Below, piece after piece: positions 28,736 through 37,393 of a DNA stretch of 64,000 nt. Every line of letters begins with the position of its first letter. Positions within the stretch are counted from its first letter, which is position 1. Source of the stretch: Vibrio barjaei (GTDB lineage Bacteria > Pseudomonadota > Gammaproteobacteria > Enterobacterales > Vibrionaceae). The position numbers and the translations under genes are program-made. The notes beneath the pieces are model-generated. The model was not told the DNA's origin, ran no database searches, and worked only from the letters and a program-made list of their open reading frames with translations. The stretch lies in assembly GCF_001639065.2 (NCBI RefSeq), contig NZ_LQXO02000005.1, positions 1-64,000 on the forward strand. Direction: 5' to 3'.

Positions 28736-28978
28736 AATCCCTCTCAATATTTGAATATCCGCTTTACCCTTCCTATGTTTTAGAGACAACTAAAGTTTGC
28801 CCCATTTATTGCGCCACACCGTACAAGTAGGCGTAGGAGTTACTAGAGCAACGTTTCTTGGCACCCTAGAGTGCCATTCAACACTAACAACGTACTGAAT
28901 CAGCTAGATTTTATACAGACGAATAAAGTTGAAGTAACGCAGTAGCTTTATCACACAGGCCACATAAGGAATTGTGTC

Positions 28979-29323
28979 ATGGGTAAATATGTCTCTTCCA
29001 TACCCTTACTTTGTTTTCTCGGAGCACTCAGTGCTTCTTCTTTCACTCATGCAGATGAACGCTTCAAAGTTGGAGAACAGAAAGCAAAAGTTTGTATGAC
29101 CTGCCACGGCGCCGACGGCATATCCAGCATTGAATCCTATCCAAATCTGCGGGGTCAAAAAATGGGGTATCTCATGACCTCGCTTCGCAGTTATCAAACT
29201 AGAGAACGTTCAGGGGGACTCGCTGTCCTTATGCAGCAGCAAGCCGATGCTTTGAGCGAACAAGACATCTCCGACATTGCTTATTACTACTCTCAACTTG
29301 GCTCTGATGATGCTAAACAATAA
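28979..29323 (+). CDS. Periplasmic monohaem cytochrome c (c4/c553-like)
   Basis: 114 aa. A signal peptide ends near HADE (about residue 25). One haem motif, CMTCHGADG, is followed by YPNLRGQKMGYLMTSL, the usual c4/c5-type helix. A Met in GGLAVLMQQQ may be the sixth ligand. It stands 11 bases before ccoN in the same direction, so it is probably part of the oxidase operon and could feed electrons to the oxidase. The roughly 280 bases upstream hold the operon promoter and a small inverted repeat (28859-28876), with no clear FNR site. Confidence 0.88.
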   Translation: MGKYVSSIPLLCFLGALSASSFTHADERFKVGEQKAKVCMTCHGADGISSIESYPNLRGQKMGYLMTSLRSYQTRERSGGLAVLMQQQADALSEQDISDIAYYYSQLGSDDAKQ

Positions 29324-29334
29324 GGAGAGCTTTT

Positions 29335-30744
29335 ATGGATACGACATCTCCTAACTACAGCACTAAAGTTGTTCGATACTTCATCATCGCCTCGTTGATT
29401 TGGGCTGTGGCGGGTATGACAATTGGCGTTATTTTGGCAGCTCAGCTCTATTGGCCTGCGCTCAACCTTGATTCCGAGTATTTCCAGTTTGGACGACTTA
29501 GACCGCTTCATACTTCAGGCGTTATCTACGGCTTCGTGGTCAATATCTTAATGGGTACCTCGCTCTACATTGTTCAACGAACTGGGCAGTGTGAGATTTT
29601 CAACAAGAGCCTTGCCTGGATGGTCTTTTGGGGTTGGCAATTAGTGCTGTTGCTTGCACTGATTTCATTGCCTCTTGGCTATACAACTTCAAAAGAATAT
29701 GCGGAGCTCGAGTGGCCGATTGATATTCTCATTGTCTTAGTTTGGGTGCTTTATGCTGTGCTCTTTTTTGGAACAATAGCGAAAAGGAAAGTTTCTCATA
29801 TCTTCGTTGCTAACTGGTTCTTTGCAGCATTCATTATTGTTATTGCGATGATATTTATCGTCAATAACCTCGCGATGCCCGCCTCATTAATGAAATCCTA
29901 TTCTGTCTTCGCAGGTGCGCAGGATGCCATCGTACAGTGGTGGTGGGGACATAATGCCGTTGGTTTCTTGCTCACTGCCGGCATCATTGGCATGAACTAC
30001 TATTTCATCCCAAAAGTGTCTGAACGTCCGATTTACTCTTATCGTTTGTCCATAATTCATTTCTGGGGCTTGGTCGGATTTTATACTTGGGCGGGTACTC
30101 ACCACTTGGTCTACTCTTCTGTACCTGTGTGGGTTCAGAACATCGGTATAGTGATGTCCTTGATCCTCTGGTTACCTTCTTGGGGGGGCGCATTTAACAG
30201 TGCCATGACCCTGCTTCAGAACAAACAAAAGCTCAAATCTGACTACATCATGCTGTTCTTCTTCTCAGCCATTCTTTACTACTGCTTGGCGACATTTGAG
30301 GGGCCTTTACTCGCGATTCGTTGGTTCAACATGGTTGCACACAACACGGAGTGGATTATAGGGCATGTTCACTCAGCGGCTCTTGGATGGGTTGGAATGT
30401 CGGGTATAGCGGTATTCTATTATTTCATTCCTCGACTATGGGGGAAAACAGAATTGTGGTCGCCGCGTCTCATAAAGTGGCACTTCTGGCTTGCTCATGC
30501 TGGTGTCGCTATCTATGCCATTTCGCTTTGGGTAGCAGGTATAGGTGAGGGTTATATGTGGTTAGCACAAAGCGATAATGGTGAATTGGTATACAGCTTT
30601 GTGGAAGCGATGAACTTTAAAGCACCTTGGTTATTCCTTCGATTCTTTGGCGGTGCGCTGTTTGTGCTTGGTTTGCTGCTCATGGCTGTAAACATATACA
30701 AGACCGTCAAAATGCCAATGTCGTTAATCGCAAAGGAGGCTTAA
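29335..30744 (+). CDS. ccoN: cbb3-type cytochrome oxidase subunit I (CcoN)
   Basis: 469 aa, about twelve membrane helices. Ligand residues are in place: low-spin haem His59 (RLRPLHTSG), CuB ligands His206 (GHNAVGF) and His256/His257 (GTHHLVY), the haem b3 and b ligands His344/His346 (IGHVHSAALGW), and the family Glu322 in TFEGP. It reduces O2 to water at the inner membrane with high affinity and may pump protons. AAGGAG lies 8 bases before the ATG. It is divergent from standard CcoN in surface loops, suggesting a secondary oxidase. The assembly genes ccoGHIS are not in this window. Confidence 0.94.
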   Translation: MDTTSPNYSTKVVRYFIIASLIWAVAGMTIGVILAAQLYWPALNLDSEYFQFGRLRPLHTSGVIYGFVVNILMGTSLYIVQRTGQCEIFNKSLAWMVFWGWQLVLLLALISLPLGYTTSKEYAELEWPIDILIVLVWVLYAVLFFGTIAKRKVSHIFVANWFFAAFIIVIAMIFIVNNLAMPASLMKSYSVFAGAQDAIVQWWWGHNAVGFLLTAGIIGMNYYFIPKVSERPIYSYRLSIIHFWGLVGFYTWAGTHHLVYSSVPVWVQNIGIVMSLILWLPSWGGAFNSAMTLLQNKQKLKSDYIMLFFFSAILYYCLATFEGPLLAIRWFNMVAHNTEWIIGHVHSAALGWVGMSGIAVFYYFIPRLWGKTELWSPRLIKWHFWLAHAGVAIYAISLWVAGIGEGYMWLAQSDNGELVYSFVEAMNFKAPWLFLRFFGGALFVLGLLLMAVNIYKTVKMPMSLIAKEA

Positions 30745-30745
30745 C

Positions 30746-31357
30746 ATGAGTGCAGATTTTACCAAGTCAGTCTTCATATTAATTGTCTCTACCATAGTGG
30801 TCGCGTCGTTCTCTATTTTAGTATGGGTACTTCCAAACTTACTGCGAACACCGGAGCTTGTTGCGAACAGCACTGCCAAACCGCTTACGGCGATCCAAGT
30901 GGCTGGTCGTGATATCTATATCAGCGAAGGATGCCATGTCTGTCACACTCAAATGGTGAGGCCGCTTGAGCCCGAAATGAAGCGAAACGGCAGGGCTAAC
31001 CAAGAGCCGGATGACATCTATGAGTTTCCCAACTTATGGGGCTCGAAGCGCACGGGACCCGATTTGACTAATCTCGGGCGAAAATACTCTGACCAGTGGC
31101 ACCTAATACATCTAATAGACCCTCGCAGAGTTGTGCCTACTTCCATTATGCCTGCTTACCCTTGGTTGTTCGAACAGGTTCTGACGGGAGATGACATCAC
31201 AGAGAAAATGGAAACCCTTAGGTTCTTAGGTGTTCCTTATACTGATGATGAAATTGCCAATGCTCGACTGCAAGTGAGAGGAAAAACAAAAGGTGAAGCA
31301 CTGATTCACTACCTTCAAAGTTTGGGTGTAGATACTGCAGAGGAGGATGGACAATGA
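30746..31357 (+). CDS. ccoO: cbb3 oxidase monohaem subunit (CcoO)
   Basis: 203 aa. One N-terminal membrane anchor (about 9-30), then one haem c motif (GCHVCHTQMVRPL) and the axial-Met region SIMPAYPWL typical of CcoO. It passes electrons from CcoP to the CcoN active site. The ATG lies 1 base after the ccoN stop and the gene overlaps the next start by 4 bases. No ccoQ lies between it and the fused ccoP gene. Confidence 0.95.
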   Translation: MSADFTKSVFILIVSTIVVASFSILVWVLPNLLRTPELVANSTAKPLTAIQVAGRDIYISEGCHVCHTQMVRPLEPEMKRNGRANQEPDDIYEFPNLWGSKRTGPDLTNLGRKYSDQWHLIHLIDPRRVVPTSIMPAYPWLFEQVLTGDDITEKMETLRFLGVPYTDDEIANARLQVRGKTKGEALIHYLQSLGVDTAEEDGQ

Positions 31358-33510
31358 GTCATTTTTGGAGCCTTTGGGCTGCTGTCGGCACTGTTGTATT
31401 TTTCATCCTAATGGTGCTGGTGGTCGTTAAGTACTGGCGCAACAATCACAAAGCTGACAAAGACAGAGTGTTAGATACCTTTGATGGCATTGATGAGAAC
31501 GATGCGCCGCCACCAAAATTGTTGTTTGTTTCGTATTTTGTTGCATTTGCCATTTCTGTTGGTTACCTGATCTTGTATCCCGGAGTCGGCAGTTGGAAAG
31601 GGCTGATGGATTACGACCAAGCTAACGATAAACTGAGTCGTCCAAATACCACACTAGCGCAGCAGTTTTCCGAACTTACTGATGACTCGTTATTGGCCTT
31701 AGCGAATGAGCCAAATATAGTGAAATCTGGACGTATGCTTTTTCAGACTCATTGTGCGGCGTGTCATCGTGACAATGCACAAGGCGCAAAACACTTTCCA
31801 AACCTTATCGATAATGAGTGGCTATATGGAGGATCGGATGCTGCCATTATTCACTCTATAGAATTAGGTCGAAACGGTGCAATGCCGGGGTGGATTGATG
31901 TATTGCGACCGGATGAAATTTCCAAAATATCGTATTACTTAGCTTCTTTAAATCAACGCCATACCGATGTACCTGAAATCAAAGTCCAATTGGGGAAAGA
32001 GCTATTTATACAACATTGCGTTTCCTGCCATGGGGATGGCAGAGTTCCGAATATAGAGCAAGGCGTACCTGATCTCGCTGACAACATCTGGTTACATGGT
32101 GGCAGTATAGAGGAAATTCAGCACACCATTCGTGCAGGCCTAAACAATGTTATGCCAGCCTTTGGACAGCAGCTCTCTCAGAATGAAATTTTGGCTATTG
32201 GTGCATACATAACCAAAGCGCGGTTGGACAACAATTCTCGACTTGCCAAGCTTGATGCGTCGTCAGTGGAGCGTGGAGAGTATCTGGCGCATGCAGGTGA
32301 TTGCGTCGCCTGCCATAGTGCTGAAGGGGGAGAGCCGTTTGCTGGTGGTCTGCCATTCGTTACACCTTTCGGCACCATTTATTCGACCAACATAACACCC
32401 CACGTTTCAGAAGGTATAGGTAGTTACGACTACGAAGACTTCCGTGCAGCGTTGGTTGATGGCAAAGGTCAACATGGCTACTTGTATCCTGCGATGCCAT
32501 TTACCTCCTATCAGTACGTTAATGAGCAGGATATGCGCGATCTGTGGGAATACATGCAGTCCATTGCGGCGGTTGCTCGCAAAAATGACCCCAATAAGAT
32601 GATGTTTCCTTCAAATATCCGACTTGGCTTACTTGGTTGGGACATTGTATTTGCGGATAGAACGCCAATTGATTACCAAGTGCCTGATGAGCTGAAAGAT
32701 AAAGTAGATGATGTAGATAAATGGCAGCTTGGCAAATACTGGGTGGCGGGATTAGGGCATTGCTCCGAATGTCACACACCGAGGAACATCGCTCAAGCGC
32801 TTGAAAACGACAGAATCTTCCAAGGCAATTTAATAGATGGTTGGAATGCTCCAAATATCACAGCTACTGAGCTATACGTTGACGGATGGGATATTCAAAG
32901 TCTGACAGACTTCCTTCATACCGGTCACTCCTCGAAAGGGACGGCATTTGCAGGGATGGCAGATGTGATCAAAAACAGTCTGAGTCTTATGACTCGCGAA
33001 GACATTGAGTCCATGTCTTACTATCTGTTGAGCGGAGACACTAACAATTTTATTGATGAAAATGCGGTGCAGTTACAACCCACCGGCTTTGATGCGGCGG
33101 CCTACGCTGCGGAGATCTATACCACTTACAACCAAACATGTGGTGCATGTCATGGGGAAGATGGTAAGGGGCGTGATCCTATCGCTCCAACACTACTTAA
33201 CAATGGCATCATTATGCACAGTGACCCATTCAACACGATTGCAGTAACGATTCGCGGACTTCAGCCAACGTACATTGATAAGGACAGAAACTTTATGCCT
33301 ATGGCAAGTTTCGAGGACGTATTATCGGATACACGATTAGCTGAATTGATCACCTTCGTGAGGTCATATTTAGGGGCTAGAGAAGACGTTGTTACTGCAA
33401 ATGATGTGAAAGAAGTGCGTGAAATGCTGGAAAAAGCCGGATATTCGGGCGGTCTTCATGTCACCCCAGATATGTATGATGAGCGTGATGGTAATATCAA
33501 TGTAAACTAA
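31354..33510 (+). CDS. ccoP: CcoP fused to a three-haem alcohol/aldehyde dehydrogenase-type cytochrome c
   Basis: 718 aa against about 300 for CcoP. Residues 1-295 are a complete CcoP: two N-terminal helices (about 5-26 and 56-75), PGVGSWKG, and two cytochrome c domains with CAACH (Cys134) and CVSCH (Cys222). From about 300 a second protein begins. GDCVACHSAEGGEPFAGG (Cys317) with TPFGTIYSTNITP, CSECHTPRN (Cys470) and CGACHGEDG (Cys596) are the signatures of the three-haem subunit of membrane-bound quinoprotein/molybdenum alcohol and aldehyde dehydrogenases. That makes five haems c in one chain. It overlaps ccoO by 4 bases. Inferred role: a wire from a periplasmic dehydrogenase straight to the oxidase. 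No dehydrogenase catalytic subunit is encoded nearby. The frame is continuous with no sign of a sequencing artefact. Confidence 0.92.
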   Translation: MSHFWSLWAAVGTVVFFILMVLVVVKYWRNNHKADKDRVLDTFDGIDENDAPPPKLLFVSYFVAFAISVGYLILYPGVGSWKGLMDYDQANDKLSRPNTTLAQQFSELTDDSLLALANEPNIVKSGRMLFQTHCAACHRDNAQGAKHFPNLIDNEWLYGGSDAAIIHSIELGRNGAMPGWIDVLRPDEISKISYYLASLNQRHTDVPEIKVQLGKELFIQHCVSCHGDGRVPNIEQGVPDLADNIWLHGGSIEEIQHTIRAGLNNVMPAFGQQLSQNEILAIGAYITKARLDNNSRLAKLDASSVERGEYLAHAGDCVACHSAEGGEPFAGGLPFVTPFGTIYSTNITPHVSEGIGSYDYEDFRAALVDGKGQHGYLYPAMPFTSYQYVNEQDMRDLWEYMQSIAAVARKNDPNKMMFPSNIRLGLLGWDIVFADRTPIDYQVPDELKDKVDDVDKWQLGKYWVAGLGHCSECHTPRNIAQALENDRIFQGNLIDGWNAPNITATELYVDGWDIQSLTDFLHTGHSSKGTAFAGMADVIKNSLSLMTREDIESMSYYLLSGDTNNFIDENAVQLQPTGFDAAAYAAEIYTTYNQTCGACHGEDGKGRDPIAPTLLNNGIIMHSDPFNTIAVTIRGLQPTYIDKDRNFMPMASFEDVLSDTRLAELITFVRSYLGAREDVVTANDVKEVREMLEKAGYSGGLHVTPDMYDERDGNINVN

Positions 33511-33655
33511 GATGTGCATTTGGATTTATATATCGTCTGCACATTTTGGTTAATTAAACAGCGGTTTGCTATAAAACTTGTTCAGTATTTAGTACGATGT
33601 GTTGAAACGTCATCTAGGTGGCGACTTCATCACGTTTGGTTCGAGTTATATCATC

Positions 33656-35695
33656 ATGTCTTCAAAACAAATCCCATCCCTACAACAATTTATTGATGCT
33701 TTAGACGATCATGTGTGGGTGAAGGATTCGGATAGGAAGTACATCGCCGTCAACAAAAGCGTAGAATCCGCATGGAACCTTCCTCGCTCGGAGATTTTTG
33801 GTAAGACTGACTTTGAGCTCTTCTCGAAAAGTCGCTCAGAGCATTACCAAAAAGCCGACGATAGAGTCATAGACTCTGGCGCCCAAGAGACTGTGGAAGA
33901 GTGCGCCAGTCGTGACGCATATGGTCATGATGTCTGGCTAGAAACCATCAAATCACCAATTCAGCAACCAGATGGGGAGCTAATTGGTATCATTGGCATG
34001 ACGAGAAACGTCACCCGTCGGAAACAAGTCGAAGTCAGACTGTCGATCACATCAGAAATATTCAATAACTTTCAAGAAGGTATGATGATTACCGACCAAA
34101 ATGGCAAGATTTTGGATGTAAACAGCGCTTTCTCAGAAGTCACGGGCTATCAAGCTATTGAAGTGATCGGTAAAAACCCCAGATTCCTACAATCGGGTCA
34201 CCATGACGATAAATTCTACCAAAACCTCTGGCAACAACTCTCAGAAACGGGTCTTTGGAAAGGCGAGTTTATTAACCGCAAAAAAGACGGCAGCATTTAT
34301 CCTCAAATGGCGACGATAAGTACCATCAATGACGATGGCAATTCGCTTTTGCATTACATTTGTGTATTTGAGGACATCTCAAAGCAGAAAGCGCATGAAG
34401 AGAAACTGCGCAAAATGGCATTCTTCGACCCTCTTACCAATCTGCCGAATCGTTCTCATCTAACAAGTATATTAGAGCAGAGCATTGAAGGTGGTCAGCG
34501 CCATAGCGAGCAATTTGCGACACTGTTTTTAGACTTAGACCACTTCAAGCACATTAACGACAGTAAGGGGCACTTATATGGCGATAGATTATTGTCGCAA
34601 GTAGCGGACAGATTGACGGACGTTCTTCATCACCGAGCAAATATTGGACGTATTGGTGGTGATGAATTTGTGATTATTCTGACTGATTATGACAGTGAAG
34701 CGCAGTTGTTGGACACAATCGATGAAACGCTTGGTGTGTTTAATCGCCCTTTTGAGTTAGATGCGCAAGAGTCGCTACGAGTGTCCGGGAGTATTGGTGT
34801 GGCCTTGTACCCGCAAGATGGTCAAAACAGCGAAACCTTACTCAAGAACGCGGACACTGCCATGTATTTAGCGAAGAAAAACGGTCGCAATGGCTACGCG
34901 TTTTATTCTCCAGACTTAACCTACAGTTCGGTTCTCCATGTACGTGTGCAGTCTGCGCTGCATGATGCAGTTGAGAAGCAACAATTGTCCCTCGTTTATC
35001 AACCTCAATATGATCTGACGAATAATACGCTGATAGGGGTAGAGGCCTTGTTACGTTGGAATCATCCTGAATTAGGTGTGATTGCCCCAGCTCAATTTAT
35101 CCCCATTGCGGAGAAAACGGGGCTGATCCAGCGAATTGGAGCTTGGGTAATACGTGAAGCGTGTGAACAGGGTCGCCGCTGGCTCGATCAGGGTGTCGCG
35201 TTCGGTAAAATTGCGGTTAATGTCTCTGGGTTACAGCTGCAACATCCTAACTTTGTCACCAAGCTCAAACAAAAACTGCTAGACACTAATTTTCCAGCTG
35301 AGCGATTGGAGATCGAAATCACCGAGAGCTTTTTACTTATCGATCACCAACTTGCGGTAGATACCTTGAATCAAATCAGAGAGTTGGGAATCGAGATTTC
35401 GCTTGATGATTTTGGGACCGGGTATTCGTCGTTGTCGTATTTAAAAGGATTACCGATCAGCAAACTAAAGATCGATCGTTCTTTTATTTGCGATGTTCCT
35501 GATGAAAATGACAGCAACGCTATCGTGCAGGCGATCATTGTCATGGGGGAAACGCTTTCTCTAAAGATCGTGGCAGAAGGTGTTGAGAATGGAGACCAAG
35601 TTGAATACTTGCGCTCTCATGGCTGTGAATATGGTCAGGGTTACGTGTTTAGTAAACCAGTAACCGCTGACCAATTAGCTACGCTATTTGTTTGA
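33656..35695 (+). CDS. PAS-PAS-GGDEF-EAL cyclic-di-GMP signalling protein
   Basis: About 679 aa from the ATG at 33656; a GTG 57 bases earlier (33599) is in frame but neither start has a strong SD. Two PAS domains (about 10-125 and 130-245) precede a GGDEF domain with intact RIGGDEF (about 260-410) and an EAL domain with GVEALLRW, ITES, DDFGTGYSS and KIDRSF (about 425-675). Both active sites look intact, so it could make and break c-di-GMP, with one activity set by the PAS signal. There is no membrane segment, so it is cytosolic. It lies downstream of the oxidase operon, perhaps sensing redox or oxygen (inference). Confidence 0.92.
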   Translation: MSSKQIPSLQQFIDALDDHVWVKDSDRKYIAVNKSVESAWNLPRSEIFGKTDFELFSKSRSEHYQKADDRVIDSGAQETVEECASRDAYGHDVWLETIKSPIQQPDGELIGIIGMTRNVTRRKQVEVRLSITSEIFNNFQEGMMITDQNGKILDVNSAFSEVTGYQAIEVIGKNPRFLQSGHHDDKFYQNLWQQLSETGLWKGEFINRKKDGSIYPQMATISTINDDGNSLLHYICVFEDISKQKAHEEKLRKMAFFDPLTNLPNRSHLTSILEQSIEGGQRHSEQFATLFLDLDHFKHINDSKGHLYGDRLLSQVADRLTDVLHHRANIGRIGGDEFVIILTDYDSEAQLLDTIDETLGVFNRPFELDAQESLRVSGSIGVALYPQDGQNSETLLKNADTAMYLAKKNGRNGYAFYSPDLTYSSVLHVRVQSALHDAVEKQQLSLVYQPQYDLTNNTLIGVEALLRWNHPELGVIAPAQFIPIAEKTGLIQRIGAWVIREACEQGRRWLDQGVAFGKIAVNVSGLQLQHPNFVTKLKQKLLDTNFPAERLEIEITESFLLIDHQLAVDTLNQIRELGIEISLDDFGTGYSSLSYLKGLPISKLKIDRSFICDVPDENDSNAIVQAIIVMGETLSLKIVAEGVENGDQVEYLRSHGCEYGQGYVFSKPVTADQLATLFV

Positions 35696-35696
35696 T

Positions 35697-37181
35697 TTAG
35701 CTTTCAGCTTCGGTAAGCTCTGCTTCGCTTTGAGGCTGGTGTTTATCAGCGGCTGCTAGCATCTTACGAATAGCAATGGATGCAGTGAAGGCTACTGCTA
35801 CCATCACTACTGCGAGTACAGTAAGTAGTGAGAAGTAGTCGCCATATACTGTCTTAACAAACTCTTGAGTGATTTCTTGGCCTTTTTCCGCTGCGATAGA
35901 GGTTGAGAACACAGCGCCCACAATCCCAGATAGTGCAATCGCCACAGAGAATAAACTCACGGAGAAGTTCTCAATATGTTTCGGTGCTACAGACAGAATA
36001 AATGCCACAACCAGTGAACCGACAATCACTTCTGCAAAGGCTTGGAAGAAGTGGATAACTAAGAAAATTTCAGGTCGAATGATGACACTCTCGCCGATGT
36101 TTTTTACGGCTAGCGCCAGAATACCGAACGCAATGGCAGTCAGAATGAAAGAGAAACCAATTTTGGTTGCTGTGGTGAAATGGATGTTACGCTTCTCCAA
36201 ACTCGAGAAGGTAGCTGCAATAACTGGGCCTGCAACAATACACCATAATGGGTTCATTGACATTGACGCTTCCGGTGCGATTGGAATGATACCGAACAGG
36301 TCACCACGCATAGTATTGATGGTTACCATGGTCATCGAAGTCATCATTTGGCCGTAGTAGACAAAGAATGCAGTAGTCAGAACCGTTACGATTAAAATGG
36401 TGCCCATACGCAGCGCGTCCGCTTTTTCTGCTTTGAACATCAGAGAAATGAAATAGCCAATTGCTGCCAAACCAATGGCATAAACAATGTTCTTACCGAT
36501 GTCCATGTTGGAGAACATAAAGAACACCATTCCAACCATGGCGATGGACGTAATGCCGAACTTAATCCAGTTTGCGTTAGAGACGGATGCTTGGTCGATG
36601 TCTGCGCCAACGCCCTGAAGCTGTTTGCGGAATGTCATTAACGTGAATAGCGCTGCAAACGCCAAGATACCAGATAGCAAGAAACTACCGTAAAAACCGA
36701 TGACGAGAACGAACATTGGGAATAGGTATTGACCTAATAAAGCACCGATGTTGTTCACTGAGTAATTTACAGGGTAACCATTCTCGAAGTCTTCTTGGCT
36801 TTTGAACGTACGCTTGTAAAGGCTTGGATAAGAAGGGGACATTAAGCCACGTCCATAACTTGCTAAAGCAATACCTGCCAGGCTTAAAGGGATGTTGACG
36901 GTTGAAGCTCCGACGACAAGCAATACATAGCCACAAGTAAATCCGAAATAAGCAATCGTCAATGAGCGGTACGCACCTAAAAATTTGTCGGCTATAAAGC
37001 CACCTGCGATAGCGAATAAGGGGCCGATTGATGAAAACGCACCCACTACCATCATAGTGTCCGCTTCACTGTAATCGAGATTTTCTAGAAAAAACCTCGT
37101 GAGAATGACCATCACCCCATAAAATGAAAGGCCAAACATCATTTGGCAGAACATCATGGATTTGTTTAGTTTATTCCACAT
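35697..37181 (-). CDS. POT/PTR-family peptide transporter-like MFS protein
   Basis: 494 aa, twelve to fourteen membrane helices. The N-terminal half has ILTRFFLENLDYSEADTMMVVGAFSSIGPLFAIAGGFIADKFLGAYRS, read in parts as the ExxER-like/helix 1-3 region of the proton-dependent oligopeptide family; the canonical ExxERF is changed to MVILTRF. YPVNYSVNNIGALLGQYLFP matches the NxGS-type second signature. Likely substrates are di- or tripeptides or similar solutes; this is inference. It is convergent with the GGDEF-EAL gene, 1 base apart. Confidence 0.82.
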   Translation of the reverse strand: MWNKLNKSMMFCQMMFGLSFYGVMVILTRFFLENLDYSEADTMMVVGAFSSIGPLFAIAGGFIADKFLGAYRSLTIAYFGFTCGYVLLVVGASTVNIPLSLAGIALASYGRGLMSPSYPSLYKRTFKSQEDFENGYPVNYSVNNIGALLGQYLFPMFVLVIGFYGSFLLSGILAFAALFTLMTFRKQLQGVGADIDQASVSNANWIKFGITSIAMVGMVFFMFSNMDIGKNIVYAIGLAAIGYFISLMFKAEKADALRMGTILIVTVLTTAFFVYYGQMMTSMTMVTINTMRGDLFGIIPIAPEASMSMNPLWCIVAGPVIAATFSSLEKRNIHFTTATKIGFSFILTAIAFGILALAVKNIGESVIIRPEIFLVIHFFQAFAEVIVGSLVVAFILSVAPKHIENFSVSLFSVAIALSGIVGAVFSTSIAAEKGQEITQEFVKTVYGDYFSLLTVLAVVMVAVAFTASIAIRKMLAAADKHQPQSEAELTEAES

Positions 37182-37340
37182 AATTTTATCCTTAGTATTT
37201 ATTAGGAAGTGGTTTAAATATCCAGATAAATGTTAACAGACAAAATTTGTTACATGTTGATCTCTACTCCTATTGTGTGGCTTTTACACACGACATTTTC
37301 TAATCGTTCGGGTGAGAAATTGTTATCGAATCTTCTGTAG

Positions 37341-37371
37341 GCAAAAGAAAAGGGCACACGATGATGCCCTT
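37341..37371 (-). terminator. Terminator after norR
   Basis: AAGGGCA (37350-37356) pairs with TGCCCTT (37365-37371). On the minus strand the stem is followed by TTTTCTTTT. Confidence 0.8.
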
Positions 37372-37393
37372 GATGATGCCTATAAATATGAGT

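Noticed and set aside
28859..28876. TGGCAC…GTGCCA inverted repeat before the cytochrome c gene, considered as a sigma-54 element
   Set aside because: GG to GC spacing is 11 rather than 10 and no activator gene is near; it may be an operator but this is unsupported.
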